Origin: Alectoria sarmentosa
Taxonomy: Eukaryota; Ascomycota; Lecanoromycetes; Lecanorales; Parmeliaceae
Direction: 5' to 3'
Assembly (NCBI GenBank): GCA_009733775.1
Contig: WOGZ01000005.1
Span: 186,001-250,000, forward strand
Length of the DNA stretch: 64,000 bases
The translations under genes were made by a program, and so were the position numbers. The notes under the pieces were generated by a model. The model made no database searches. It saw only the letters and a list, made by a program, of their open reading frames with translations, and was not told the DNA's origin. This document shows, in pieces, positions 32,562 through 42,998 of the stretch (positions are counted from its first letter, which is position 1; the number at the start of each line of letters is the position of its first letter).

Positions 32562-35500
32562 ATGGCTCCCTTATCGCGAACCACCAGCACGGGGAGCGTT
32601 GCTTCCAGTCACACCTCCGTCGCCGCATCTCTTGATGGTGACATACAGGAGCAAACTACAGACAAACCGGCTCCTTCTTCTCCCGCCATCTCCACTAAAC
32701 CACCATCTTCCCTGGCATCCACTGGACGCGTACCTTCACATTCACTTCTCTCCAATCCCAACAATGCCGTCGTACCAAGTCGTAAGAGCCGATTTGCGGA
32801 TGTGGGTACAATTGGGGGTAATATAGGCAGAGCAAGCATCTCGATGCCCCCGCCTGCAACAAAGCCTTCTTCAATATACAGACCTGCAAGCTCTCGTCGT
32901 CCTACAAACTTGTCTAGCGCCATGGATCCGAGGGATGGTGAGACGGGATTGGACGTTACAATAGAAGATGGTCTTGTGGGTGATTCTGCTGTGCTACAAG
33001 ATCTGGAGAAGACCACAAGTCTACCTGGATCGCAAGGGGTCCTTGCCACTGAGTCGCACAATCCATCGGTTCCTCTGGATTCCAACTTGAAGCCTCCCAG
33101 CTCGGGCCTGAACAAGCCAGGCGACCGCTTGTCCTTCTCATCATTGTATTCTTTGGGATCTGCCATTTATGGGGCAGCAGGGCTAACCAGTGCCCCTCCG
33201 AGTGCTGCAAGCTCTACCGCTGGTTCGGTCAAAAGTGCTGCCTCTGAACAGCCAACGCCTACTCCTATTTCCCCCTCTCTAGGGTCAGCGAAAGGAGAAG
33301 CTTTAGCATCGGCTACAACGGCTACAGATCCTATATCAGTAATTGCCAACTCTCAGCCACAGCATCAAGGTTCGAAATCTTCGTATTCTGGCATGGATAA
33401 ACCCGAACCTCGATTGACGATTTTGCCTAGTGCCTGTCAACACCTTGAAGGAACCAGCGTCTAGTGCACCCAATGCTGCTAAGCAACATCTTGACTCTCG
33501 GAACTCAGGTCCATTGGCAAGGCCGCCCGCTCCCCATCGGTCCCGAAGTCGAACACAACAGAGACAACGGAGTGGTAGCACCGTGGCAAGTGGCGCTGCT
33601 AGCCCTAGTAACAGTGAGCGATGTATGTCTGCCGCCGTTTTCCATAAGAAACCAGCCATTCGGAGAATCAATTGACGCCGATAATAGCCAAAGCTGAACC
33701 GATTGGACGAGTCGGCGTCTGTGCCCTCGATGTCAAGGCAAGAAGTAAGGCGAGCCGGAATATTCTGACCCGCTTACAAGTCAATGGAGAACTCGATGTC
33801 GTCATCTTTGGAGACAAAGTGATATTGGATGAAGGTAAGTGGACCTGGAAAACCAAGAAACTACTACTTGAACTAAGCTCCTCCGCTAGATGTGGAGAAT
33901 TGGCCAGTATGGTATGCATCTCAGTCTTCGTGCTCACGGTCCCCTCCACCATACACACCATGTGCTAGGACACTTTGTTTCAAGTTGTAGAACACCGCCA
34001 AGCTGACCAATTCTGATAGCGAATTTCTAATATCATTCTTTTCGGACGGGTTTCCGCTAGATAAGGCTATTGCGTATCACAAGCTTCGCAAGCCATTTTC
34101 GATAAATGATCTTCCAATGCAGAAGATACTTTGGGATCGCAGAATATGCCTGCGTATCTTGGACAGCATGGGTGTACGGACTCCCAAACGAATCGAGATA
34201 AACAGAGATGGCGGACCAACGCTAGAATCCAATCAGCTTGCTGAGCATGTCCGTGGTTTTAGCGGCGTCAAGCTGGAAGGTCCTGAGGATGGCACCGGAG
34301 GTGGCATGCCAATTACTCATAAGGTTGAACTGGTCGACGGGGGCGATACCTTACTTGTGGATGGCGTAACATTGAAGAAGCCGTTCGTGGAGAAGCCAAT
34401 CAGCGGCGAGGACCACAATATCCGCATTTATTTTGGCAGTCGACACGAAAGTGGTGGCGGCGGCAGAAAGCTATTTCGAAAGATAGGTAACAAAAGCTCG
34501 GAATGGGATAAGGACCTGATCGTTCCGCGTGCTATTACAGAGAGGGACAGCAATTATATTTATGAGCAGTTCTTACACGTCGACAATGCGGAAGATATTA
34601 AAGCCTATACGGTTGGACCGGAGTTCTGTCATGCCGAAACGCGAACCTCTCCTGTTGTTGATGGCCTTGTTCGCCGAAACACCCATGGAAAAGAGATTCG
34701 CTACATTTGCAATTTGAGCCCAGAGGAACAGCTAATGGCGAAGAAGATTGCAAACGGCTTCGGTCAGCGAATTTGCGGCTTCGACATGCTCCGAGTAAAA
34801 AATCAAAGCTATGTCATTGATGTCAATGGGTGGAGCTTCGTTAAAGACAACAACGCTTACTACGATAAATGTGCGAGCATTTTGAAACAGATGTTTATAA
34901 ATGAAAAGCAAAAGCGTGAGGGTATCGCGCCATTGGTGACGCCAATTCCGGAAGACATCTCTGAGAAAGGTCCGGCGGACAGGAATCAATCGGAAATAGG
35001 CCTACCTTACCGCAAAAATACTGTGAGCACACACCGTTCTGCCCTGAAGAATCTGATCAAGTCACCGAGCATGTCTAAGATGAGAGGTCTTCATCACCCT
35101 GGCCATTCCACGCACGGTGCTGCTTCTCCAGATCTCACCCCATCTACAGCGCCACTTTCATCGCCGCCTACGTTGGAACGTGGCCAGAAGTCTGTCCTAC
35201 CGAATCCACCACCCGGCAACATTGACCCGCTTCCATCCCCAGCTGTATCGGTAGAACAGTCTCTAGGACCACCTGCTCCAGCGTCAAGTTCAGCAGAAAA
35301 GGAGCCTACGGTAGCAATTCCCGAACCATCTTCAAAACATGCCTGGAAGCTTAAAGGGATGGTATCTGTGATACGGCATGCCGATCGCACACCAAAGCAG
35401 AAACTCAAGTTCACCTTCCATACTCAGCCTTTCGTAGAGCTGCTCAGAGGCCATCAAGAAGAGGTCCTACTAAAGGGTGAAGCAGCTCTCAATAGTGTCC

Positions 35501-37596
35501 TAGATGCTGTCAAAATTGCTCTGAAGCAGGGTGTAGAAGATCGTGACAAGTTGAATTTGCTGAGGACATCGCTCGCTCGCAAAGGGGCATGGACTGGGAC
35601 AAAGGTTCAGATTAAGCCCATGTTCCGAAAGAGAAAACCAGAAGAAATCACGAGGATCCGCAGCCAGATCGAGGAGAGCGATGATCCTAAGGTTATTCTT
35701 GCTGCAGAAGGACTCACGGAGGAACCCGAGAGCAATTCAAAGTCGGTGTCACGCCCACCAACGAGAAGCGACTCAATGACGGAAACGACTCTCTCACGAT
35801 TTTCTGCTGCTGAGAATGACTTGATCATAGAGAAGTTGCAACTCATCGTCAAATGGGGTGGAGAGCCGACCCACTCTGCTCGTTATCAGTCGCAGGACCT
35901 GGGCGAGAATATGAGAAACGACCTCCTGCTGATGAACAAAACATCTCTGGACGATGTACGGGTATTTACAAGCTCGGAGAGGAGAGTTAGCACCAGCGGT
36001 ACGTGTGCATTAACGCCCCCTAATCTCCCTTAGTGCTGACGTACGAACAGCGCAAATCTGGGCGGCGTCTTTCCTAAACAAAAAGGAAGTCTCTGAATCA
36101 CCAATCACTGTCCGCAAAGACCTCCTCGACGACTCGAATGCCGCCAAAGATGTCATGGACAAAGTCAAGAAGAAGTTGAAGCTCTTACTCCGAGAGGGTC
36201 ACAAGGCGCCGCCACAATTTGCATGGCCTCACAACATGCCAGATCCTTCTGTCGTGGTACGCAAGGTAGCAGAACTCATGGTGTTCCATCGAAAGGTGAT
36301 GCGTTACAATTTCAAAAAGCTCAATGGCGGCGCGGCCGCGTCATTGAGTGCTTTAAATAAAGTTGGAGAAGCCAGCACGCCCGTACTTACTTCAGGATCT
36401 GGTGGTTCTCTCGCTCAGGCTCAAGCAGTATCAGCAATACAACCTAGATGGTGCTGCGGTGAAGATCCGGAGCTCTTCAAAGAGCGATGGGAGAAGCTAT
36501 TCTCTGAATTCTGCGACTCGGAAAAGGTCGATCCCAGCAAGATCTCCGAGCTCTATGATACTATGAAATTCGATGCATTACACAACCGGCAGTTTTTGGA
36601 GTGGGTTTTTACGCCCGATGCAAGTATGACTGACGAAGAGACCGCAGAAAGACCGAGACTTCCAACAGAATCTACTTCGGAATCTCCGACCTCGAACAGC
36701 TCTCTCAACCTCCCTAAGCACAAGCAGAAAGGTGGTGGAGACGAGAAGAAAGTCGATGCACCCGGCGAAAAGCCTCCCAATTCCAATCTAGCGCATCGCA
36801 TGGGCCTGCGCCGAAGGTCGGTTTTGAATCCTCCGTCACCACAACCTGAAATAGCGGATGATTCCCGAGAATCATACTTCAAGCTATACAAAGGCACTGG
36901 TCAAAGCAAAGCAAAATGGGATGCTCGACTCGAGAATCTGCGAGAGCTCTATAAATTAGCCAAAGTGCTCTTTGACTTTGTGTGCCCTCAAGAATACGGT
37001 ATTAGTGATGAGGAAAAGTTGGAGATCGGTCTCTTGACGTCTCTGCCCCTATTGAAAGAAATCGTCAACGACTTGGAAGAAGTGCAAGCTTCGGACGAGG
37101 CTAAATCTTTTGTCTATTTCACCAAAGAATCGCACATCTATACCCTTGTCAATTGCATACTCGAAGGTGGGATCAAAACAAAGATCGAAAGAAACGCAAT
37201 TCCAGAGTTGGATTACCTTTCCCACATAACGTTCGAACTGTACGAGTCCGAGGACAAAGACGCAGATACTTTTACCTACAGCATCCGAATCACGATTACT
37301 CCTGGTTGTCATACCTTCGACCCTCTCGATGTTCAGCTCGATTCGAAACATTCTATTGGTTGCGCACCAAGGCGTAGCTTGACCACGCATATGGATTGGA
37401 AGGAGGTCATTGAGACGTTGCGAGCACGATTCCACACGTATGAGGTTCAGGTCCTTATCTCCAGATTCCATGCTAATAGTACTTCTGAAGGGTGAAACTA
37501 CCGAAGAGCTTCCTTGCTGTCAATGTCAGCGACAGCCATGCTAGTGATGCGAGCAGAACCGATACTGATACCGATGAGCAAGCCACTGATGCCTAA
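32562..37596 (+). CDS. VIP1: Inositol hexakisphosphate/diphosphoinositol-pentakisphosphate kinase (VIP1/Asp1)
   Basis: Seven exons (32562..33369, 33431..33622, 33688..33834, 33890..33911, 34020..35998, 36051..37437, 37491..37596) encode 1546 residues. About 330 N-terminal residues are Ser/Pro-rich and disordered. The ATP-grasp kinase begins at IGRVGVCALDVKARSK and includes DVENWPVCEFLISFFSDGFPL and ILWDRRICLRILDSMGVRTPKR. A second Ser/Pro linker precedes the histidine-acid-phosphatase domain with RHADRTP at about residue 842 and LSHITFELYE near the end. The enzyme makes 1-diphosphoinositol phosphates and can remove them, linking phosphate and energy state to growth. The third intron (33912..34019) is the longest at 108 bp and exon 4 has only 22 bp; every junction keeps phase and family sequence. 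Confidence 0.95.
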
Positions 37597-37820
37597 ATTA
37601 ATTGTACAAGTTATGATCATGATTCTTCATTGTACATATTATATGCTCGATCGACATATTGCATCTGAAGTCAAGTTCGGCACGCGCAAGCGCACATTAC
37701 ACCTAGCCAAATGCTCTACCGTCATTTCAACCAAGTGAAGAAGCTGACTCTATGGCCTGGATAGGGTTATAGAATACCACTGTAGCAATCCCACATATTT
37801 CGCCTCCTCATGCTGTAGTA

Positions 37821-38561
37821 TTACTTGTCTCCACCTCCTGCCATAGCCAGTACAGCTACTCCAAGCAGGACCCACCAATACCTGTTTCGCAGCTAGGTCA
37901 GCAATCAACTCCTACGGTAAATCGACATGGCAGAAAAGCAAAATACTCACTTCTGTAAAAATGTCTTCTCGACCGCTTCCTCCTCCTCCTCTTTCCCTGC
38001 CCCACCCGTACCCGCTCCTACAGCCGCAGCTCCTCCTCCGCCCTTTCCCTTCGCCGGTTTATCAAATACCACACTCGGCGCCGTCTTCGTAGCTAGGATA
38101 TCAAAATCCCCTCTCCCTTTCTCTCTTTCCGCGCTCTTCCCCTGCCCCGCTGCCGGCGAACCTTTCGGCAAATGAGAATGCCAACTTGCACCCACAATCT
38201 CCCCCTTGATATCAAGCACAATTCTAAAGCGCCCCTTGTAAGGCGCGTGGAATCCGTAGGTCGCCGTTACGCTGCTTCTATACTTCTCCCCTCCGATTGG
38301 GCCGTCGAGGTATATGACCACGCTCGTTAGGGAGTCAGTGTCAGAGGTGTTCGCGGGTGGTGTGAATGATTTGAGGGCTGAGAGATGTGGATGGAGGGGC
38401 GAGTAGGTTAGGATGGCTAGTGGTTGAGGCTTTGAGGGTGTGGGTGTGACGGGCAGTGCGTGGAGTGTTGCTGTGTGGAGGGCTGGAGAGGGTGGGGAGG
38501 TGGCCGCCAGGGCATAAGGAAGGGTGAGGAGCGAGAGGAGGAGGGCGGGGAGGAATAGCAT
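37821..38561 (-). CDS. EMC10: ER membrane protein complex subunit 10-like
   Basis: Exons 38561..37951 and 37881..37821 give 223 residues. The start MLFLPALLLSLLTLPYALA is a cleavable signal peptide. The lumenal domain contains SVVIYLDGPIGGEKYRSSVT and GRFRIVLDIKGEIVGASWHSH, a beta-sandwich pattern of fungal EMC10 proteins. A low-complexity Gly/Ala/Glu segment is followed by VEKTFLQKYWWVLLGVAVLAMAGG, where the last exon supplies the C-terminal membrane helix. EMC inserts tail-anchored and multi-span proteins into the ER membrane. The gene converges on VIP1. The family call rests on the signal, the lumenal domain and the KTFLQKYWW end. Confidence 0.82.
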
Positions 38562-39891
38562 CGTCGATGGTTTGGAAGAAGATGGAGGAATAGAGGTGCA
38601 CACTGCACGGTTTTTGAATATGTCGGTTTGTGTATATGGTCGACCGTTTGTCCGCTGTAGCGCGCCCTCGGAGTTTATCATAAATCCGAGCCATCCTCAG
38701 AAGCTACTACCAAAACATCCTATCTCCTTTCTCGCACCTGTACTCATCCGATCCTTCAGACCTATGCAGGACACTATGGCGTGAGACCATTTAGTTCGCC
38801 AGAATCAAGGACGAGTAATGCAAACCGAATTTCGGTGTAAGGGGGGAAGAGAGACAAGCAATTGAGTGACCTGAGGTTTGCGACAGCTCACGAAAAAAGA
38901 ACATAGTGCACTCTGAGAAAACTTTTCCAGCGTCGTTGTCTTTTGGTTGTCTATAAGCGCCCATTCATGTTGAGCATTCAAACAATTTTATCAAGAAATA
39001 TAAGACGACCTCAACTCGAATCATGGCCGTCATAATTATAGAGCAGTCATACATGGGTTGCATCCAGTATACTGCCCACTGTGGGCACCCTGAACCTCAA
39101 GCAGAGATGGCGGTATATAATTCAACTCTGGTGCGACTCCGCGCTAGAAATTACTGCAGCTGTGCGAGCAGATCAAGGAACTTTTCCTGGAGTATGTGAC
39201 ATTTTGCGTAAGTGTCAGGGCGTGATAGCCTACAGCGGGGGTAGAGCAGCCCTTATAGGGGCAAATAGGGCGTATCGGCCATGAAGCGCGATACCCCCGA
39301 TCCTTTTGGCCTATGGCCCAGTGGTAGCCGAACCATCCTCACAGTAAGGCTGAGATTGTGTACAGTCCAGATTCTTGATCCAAAAGTTTCAATTGAATGT
39401 CTTTGTTAGTTCGTGCTCAAGCGCTAAAACCCCAATATGATTGACTTGTTGGGGTTAAACTCCCAAATCATATGACTGATCTATTGCCTGACAAATTTTC
39501 AAGGGCGGCATTTCTCTTTCGGACACCTCATCAAAGATGTAGTTGTTTGGGGGTTTGATAGTTCAAAATTGTTTGCATTGTATATCTGTCTGTCTGTCCG
39601 TTTGCAACTTCGGGTATCACCTATTCAAAGTCTCGAAGTCTCAACTCTTCTTCTCTCAAATCTTCTTACATCCAATTCTTCCATTGGTACCAAAATAAAG
39701 CTCGGTCAAGAATTAAAGCTCGTTCACCAAAAATAAACGTCATGTTCATTGTGATGTTTTGCAATATGGTCATCTCGTCCGCCAAATATGATCGAGATGG
39801 TAGGTCAAGATAGCGGTGCTCGCATTCGCCTCTTCCCCAACATCGCAAGTACTGTACAGGTTTTGGGCTGGATCAGATGATTTGCTGAACC
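38562..39891. other. Intergenic region with a tRNA-like remnant
   Basis: No coding frame is supported. An 84-base segment at 39303-39386 has a perfect 7-bp closing stem (CTTTTGG/CCAAAAG) and a good box A (TGGCCCAGTGG) but no proper box B or T arm. Confidence 0.4.
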
Positions 39892-40727
39892 CTACACGTT
39901 CTCATGGAACATGCTCCGCCTCTCTGTCGGACTGTCGTCCTGTGGCCCCCCTCCACTTCCTTGCTTGGCATGACTTTTGCCGTCCTCATGTGGTCTTGGG
40001 CTGACACCTCTCAACTCGCTTCTCTCCGCCTCATCTCCAAATGGATCCTCCTGCCCCATCTCCTCATCATATCTCTCATCCAGGCCCTTCTGACCTCCCC
40101 CAATGTGCGGACCTCCAGCGCGACTCATACTGCGGCCTCTTTCTTCGCCGTAATCTGGCAGTGCCTGACTCCCGCCTCCGTATCCTCCGCCAGCATACGC
40201 TCCGCTCGCCGGCGGCCGTATTCCTAGCTCCTGCTCTTCGTAGTAGCCCCCAGCCCCAGCCCCATACCCATCCGCCTCAGCCCCTACCCTGGCATCCCAA
40301 GCCTCATCTGGATCCAGTCCCCTCCTCGCCCCAGGTCCAAGCGGCTGTTCATATGCTCCACTTCTTGACCCGGAACCTTGGACCTTTGACTTCACCCAGG
40401 CAATAACGCCAGATGGTGCAGGATAGGTGTCCGCACGTCGGTCTCGCTTCCAAGGGATGTACGACGAGAGTGGAGGAGGATCACGCCCTGCACGCTGGGC
40501 CTTTAGACGTGAATAACCGATCCAACCGAACGCGGATATGGGGATCAGGAGGACGAGTACGAGGATGAACCCTGCGTAGATGTTAGAGTCAGCATTCTTT
40601 CTTCAAGAAAAGAAACTAAATTGTGAGAAAAGGTCTGAGAGCAATATCGAAATGGTTTGCGGGTCAAAATTTGGAGCTAGATATAAAAGAATCACTCGGA
40701 GATGTACATACAGCCCCAGCCCGACAT
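39892..40727 (-). CDS. Fungal single-pass membrane protein with Gly-rich tail
   Basis: A tiny first exon (40727..40712, encoding MSGWG plus one base) is spliced over 140 bp to 40571..39892, for 231 residues. The N-terminus WFILVLVLLIPISAFGWIGYS is a membrane anchor without a cleavage site. Next is a conserved-looking RLKAQRAGRDPPPLSSYIPW segment. The remainder is Gly-, Tyr- and acid-rich and disordered, ending in RRSMFHENV. The SRLKAQR-G-PPPSLSSY pattern recurs in uncharacterised fungal membrane proteins. Function unknown. The splice choice is supported by WG-W-FIL continuity and consensus GTATGT..CGCAG ends. Confidence 0.75.
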
Positions 40728-41094
40728 ATTGGCAGCTTTGCGTTGGGAGCGTCGGTACTATGAGATGCAAGAGTACATGTTCGATGACTGCTTCAACGTG
40801 ATTGCAGGAAGCGACAGATAAAAATCTGTGTTTGAAGAGCAGCTGAGGCCGACTGAAGTTGCAGGAAGCTTAGCTGGCTCGGCTGGCAATGCGGAGGACA
40901 GGGGTTGGCCCGGCTAAAGTTGCAAGCGTACCTCCAAGCCTGCAGGCGAAGCAGGTATCAAAACTTCGACGCACTCACCATCATGGGCTTTGCACTACCT
41001 ACACTTAGGCAACATAGCACCGTGGTGACCATGGATTCTTCAGTAGGCCCCCGCTTTCGTGATTCTTCTCACTTTCACTGTGACAGCGTGGGAG
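40728..41094. promoter_or_regulatory. Divergent promoter
   Basis: 367 bases between two outward-facing genes. A minor +1-frame ATG at about 41031 overlaps the start of the kinase gene and could act as a leader ORF. Confidence 0.45.
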
Positions 41095-42537
41095 ATGAGA
41101 ATGTCAGTGCCACTCAAAGAAGACTGTCATAATGAAGGGACCGTTCGAGGAAAGGTTGCCAGCTTGACCTACGACACCGTTGAGCGAAGCCTTAGCATTC
41201 AAGGCGACTCCTGGCACGAGACTATTCTTGACCGCAACGTTATCGCTGTCATCGATGGGAGAGAAGATGGAGAACCTGGTACTAAGATCCAACAAATTCT
41301 GCTTCTCTCCGAACTCCCAGATTCGCATTACCAGTTCGAGGGTGTCCAAGTCACGAGTCTGCCGCAATCATTCATAGACGCTAATGTTGTCTCGCCTCGT
41401 TTTGAGCAATTGGTATCCTATAGCAGCGTTTCTAAAGGCGGCAGCGGCTCCGTTCCAAGCCTTTACGTCGTGATATCCATTGGTTCCGGTACAGGTGAAG
41501 CACAAGAATTCTTCGATAACGTTGTCAAGCCAGCGTTTACCGCTAGTGGCATTCATCCGTTCTCCTACTATGTTCATACTACAGACTCAAACAAGAGCAT
41601 CGCCAGATTCATCAGCGCGGTGATACTGCCTCGAGCAAATGAAGGCGTTTCTCAAACAGTCCTGCTTCTATCAGGTGACGGCGGTGTGATCGATACTGTC
41701 AATGTGTTGCTTTCTTCGACGAGGAGCAGGCAATATGTCAAGCCAGTGATCGGCCTTGTGACCATGGGCACTGGCAATGCTTTGGCTAACTCTACAGGCC
41801 TCAATGGCGATCTAACCCGAGGTCTTCGTCACTTCTATCGTGGACAAGCCCGCCCATTACCAACGTTGACTGCAATATTCTCCCCAGATTCGGAAATTTT
41901 GCTCGATGAAGGTAGAACTGCCGAGCCTGTAGCGCCACCTACTGCTGACGCCGGCGAAATGTACGGCGCTGTGGTCTGCAGCTGGGCTCTCCATGCTTCA
42001 CTTGTGGCTGACAGTGATACGGCGGAATACCGCAAATTCGGCAGTCAACGTTTTCAAATGGCTGCAAAAGAACTGCTTTCACCCTCTGACGGCTCTGCAC
42101 CGCACGTTTACAAAGGTCAAATCACCCTATTCAAGCTCGACGAGAATGGCCACGAGACTCGGCAGGTGCTGAACGCGCAGGAACATGGGTACATACTAGC
42201 CACACTGGTCTCTAACTTGGAAGAAAAGCTTACCATTTCTCCTCATTCGAAGCCTCTGGATGGCCAGCTACGCTTAGTGCATTTTGGCGCTATTCCCAGC
42301 GAAGAGGTGATGAAAATATTGGGACTAGCATTCCAAGGCGGAGGCCATGTTGATGATGAAGCGGTGGGCTACGAGAACATCGAGGGACTTAGGATCGACT
42401 TTCACGAACCAGATGGTCGCTGGCGACGAGTGTGCGTAGATGGGAGAATTATCCGAGTGGGCGAAAGCGGATGGGTGGAAGTGAGAAAGAACGCCAGCGT
42501 GGACATTCTCGATATTGTTGCCGATCTGGAACCATAG
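41095..42537 (+). CDS. Diacylglycerol/sphingosine kinase-like protein
   Basis: One exon, 480 residues from ATG 41095 (a second ATG two codons later could be used). The DAGK catalytic fold shows SIGSGTGEAQEFFDN (strand-loop preceding the ATP site), LLSGDGGVIDTVNVLL (the conserved SGDGG loop) and IGLVTMGTGNALANS, where kinases have PxGTxNxxA. The C-terminal half has the beta-sandwich typical of long-chain-base kinases. The lipid is not known; it could be a sphingoid base or diacylglycerol. No membrane helix is seen. A 5' intron cannot be excluded because the upstream bases stay open. Confidence 0.85.
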   Translation: MRMSVPLKEDCHNEGTVRGKVASLTYDTVERSLSIQGDSWHETILDRNVIAVIDGREDGEPGTKIQQILLLSELPDSHYQFEGVQVTSLPQSFIDANVVSPRFEQLVSYSSVSKGGSGSVPSLYVVISIGSGTGEAQEFFDNVVKPAFTASGIHPFSYYVHTTDSNKSIARFISAVILPRANEGVSQTVLLLSGDGGVIDTVNVLLSSTRSRQYVKPVIGLVTMGTGNALANSTGLNGDLTRGLRHFYRGQARPLPTLTAIFSPDSEILLDEGRTAEPVAPPTADAGEMYGAVVCSWALHASLVADSDTAEYRKFGSQRFQMAAKELLSPSDGSAPHVYKGQITLFKLDENGHETRQVLNAQEHGYILATLVSNLEEKLTISPHSKPLDGQLRLVHFGAIPSEEVMKILGLAFQGGGHVDDEAVGYENIEGLRIDFHEPDGRWRRVCVDGRIIRVGESGWVEVRKNASVDILDIVADLEP

Positions 42538-42998
42538 ATTGTTAAAGACAATGGAGAATATAGTCTGTACAATTTATCGATCTGTTGTCACACGTAAAAA
42601 CGACCGGGCCTCATCCAATCATATGAACATCAGGTAACGCGGTCACGCGCCGCAGCTTATGCAGCAATAGCTTCATCATTCAAACATTCATGTAAACTAA
42701 GCAAGGCTCATGGCGGTGATGATTTCCACGAGTGAGCAACAACGCCATTTCCCGAGATTATTACATAGTATCTTGGAAAAGTCAACCTCGCCGCACAGCC
42801 GCTTTATCCATCTTCTGCCGGGGTTGACATCAACGAAGGATCCACAATAATGCAACAGTATCCGCTCGAATGCTCATCACTCCACGTACTTACGGGCAAC
42901 TTCAAAAGATACAGGAAGGATCCAATCCTGGGAGCCTCGGACCTCTGCCAGGAATCGGCTGGCGTGTATCTCCGGACACAGTCAATCACCGCCAAAAG
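42538..42998. other. Intergenic region
   Basis: 3' flank of the kinase and promoter of the lipase. The frame around exon 1 of the lipase stays open upstream to 42870 but the MLLVHQ start matches the family. Confidence 0.5.
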
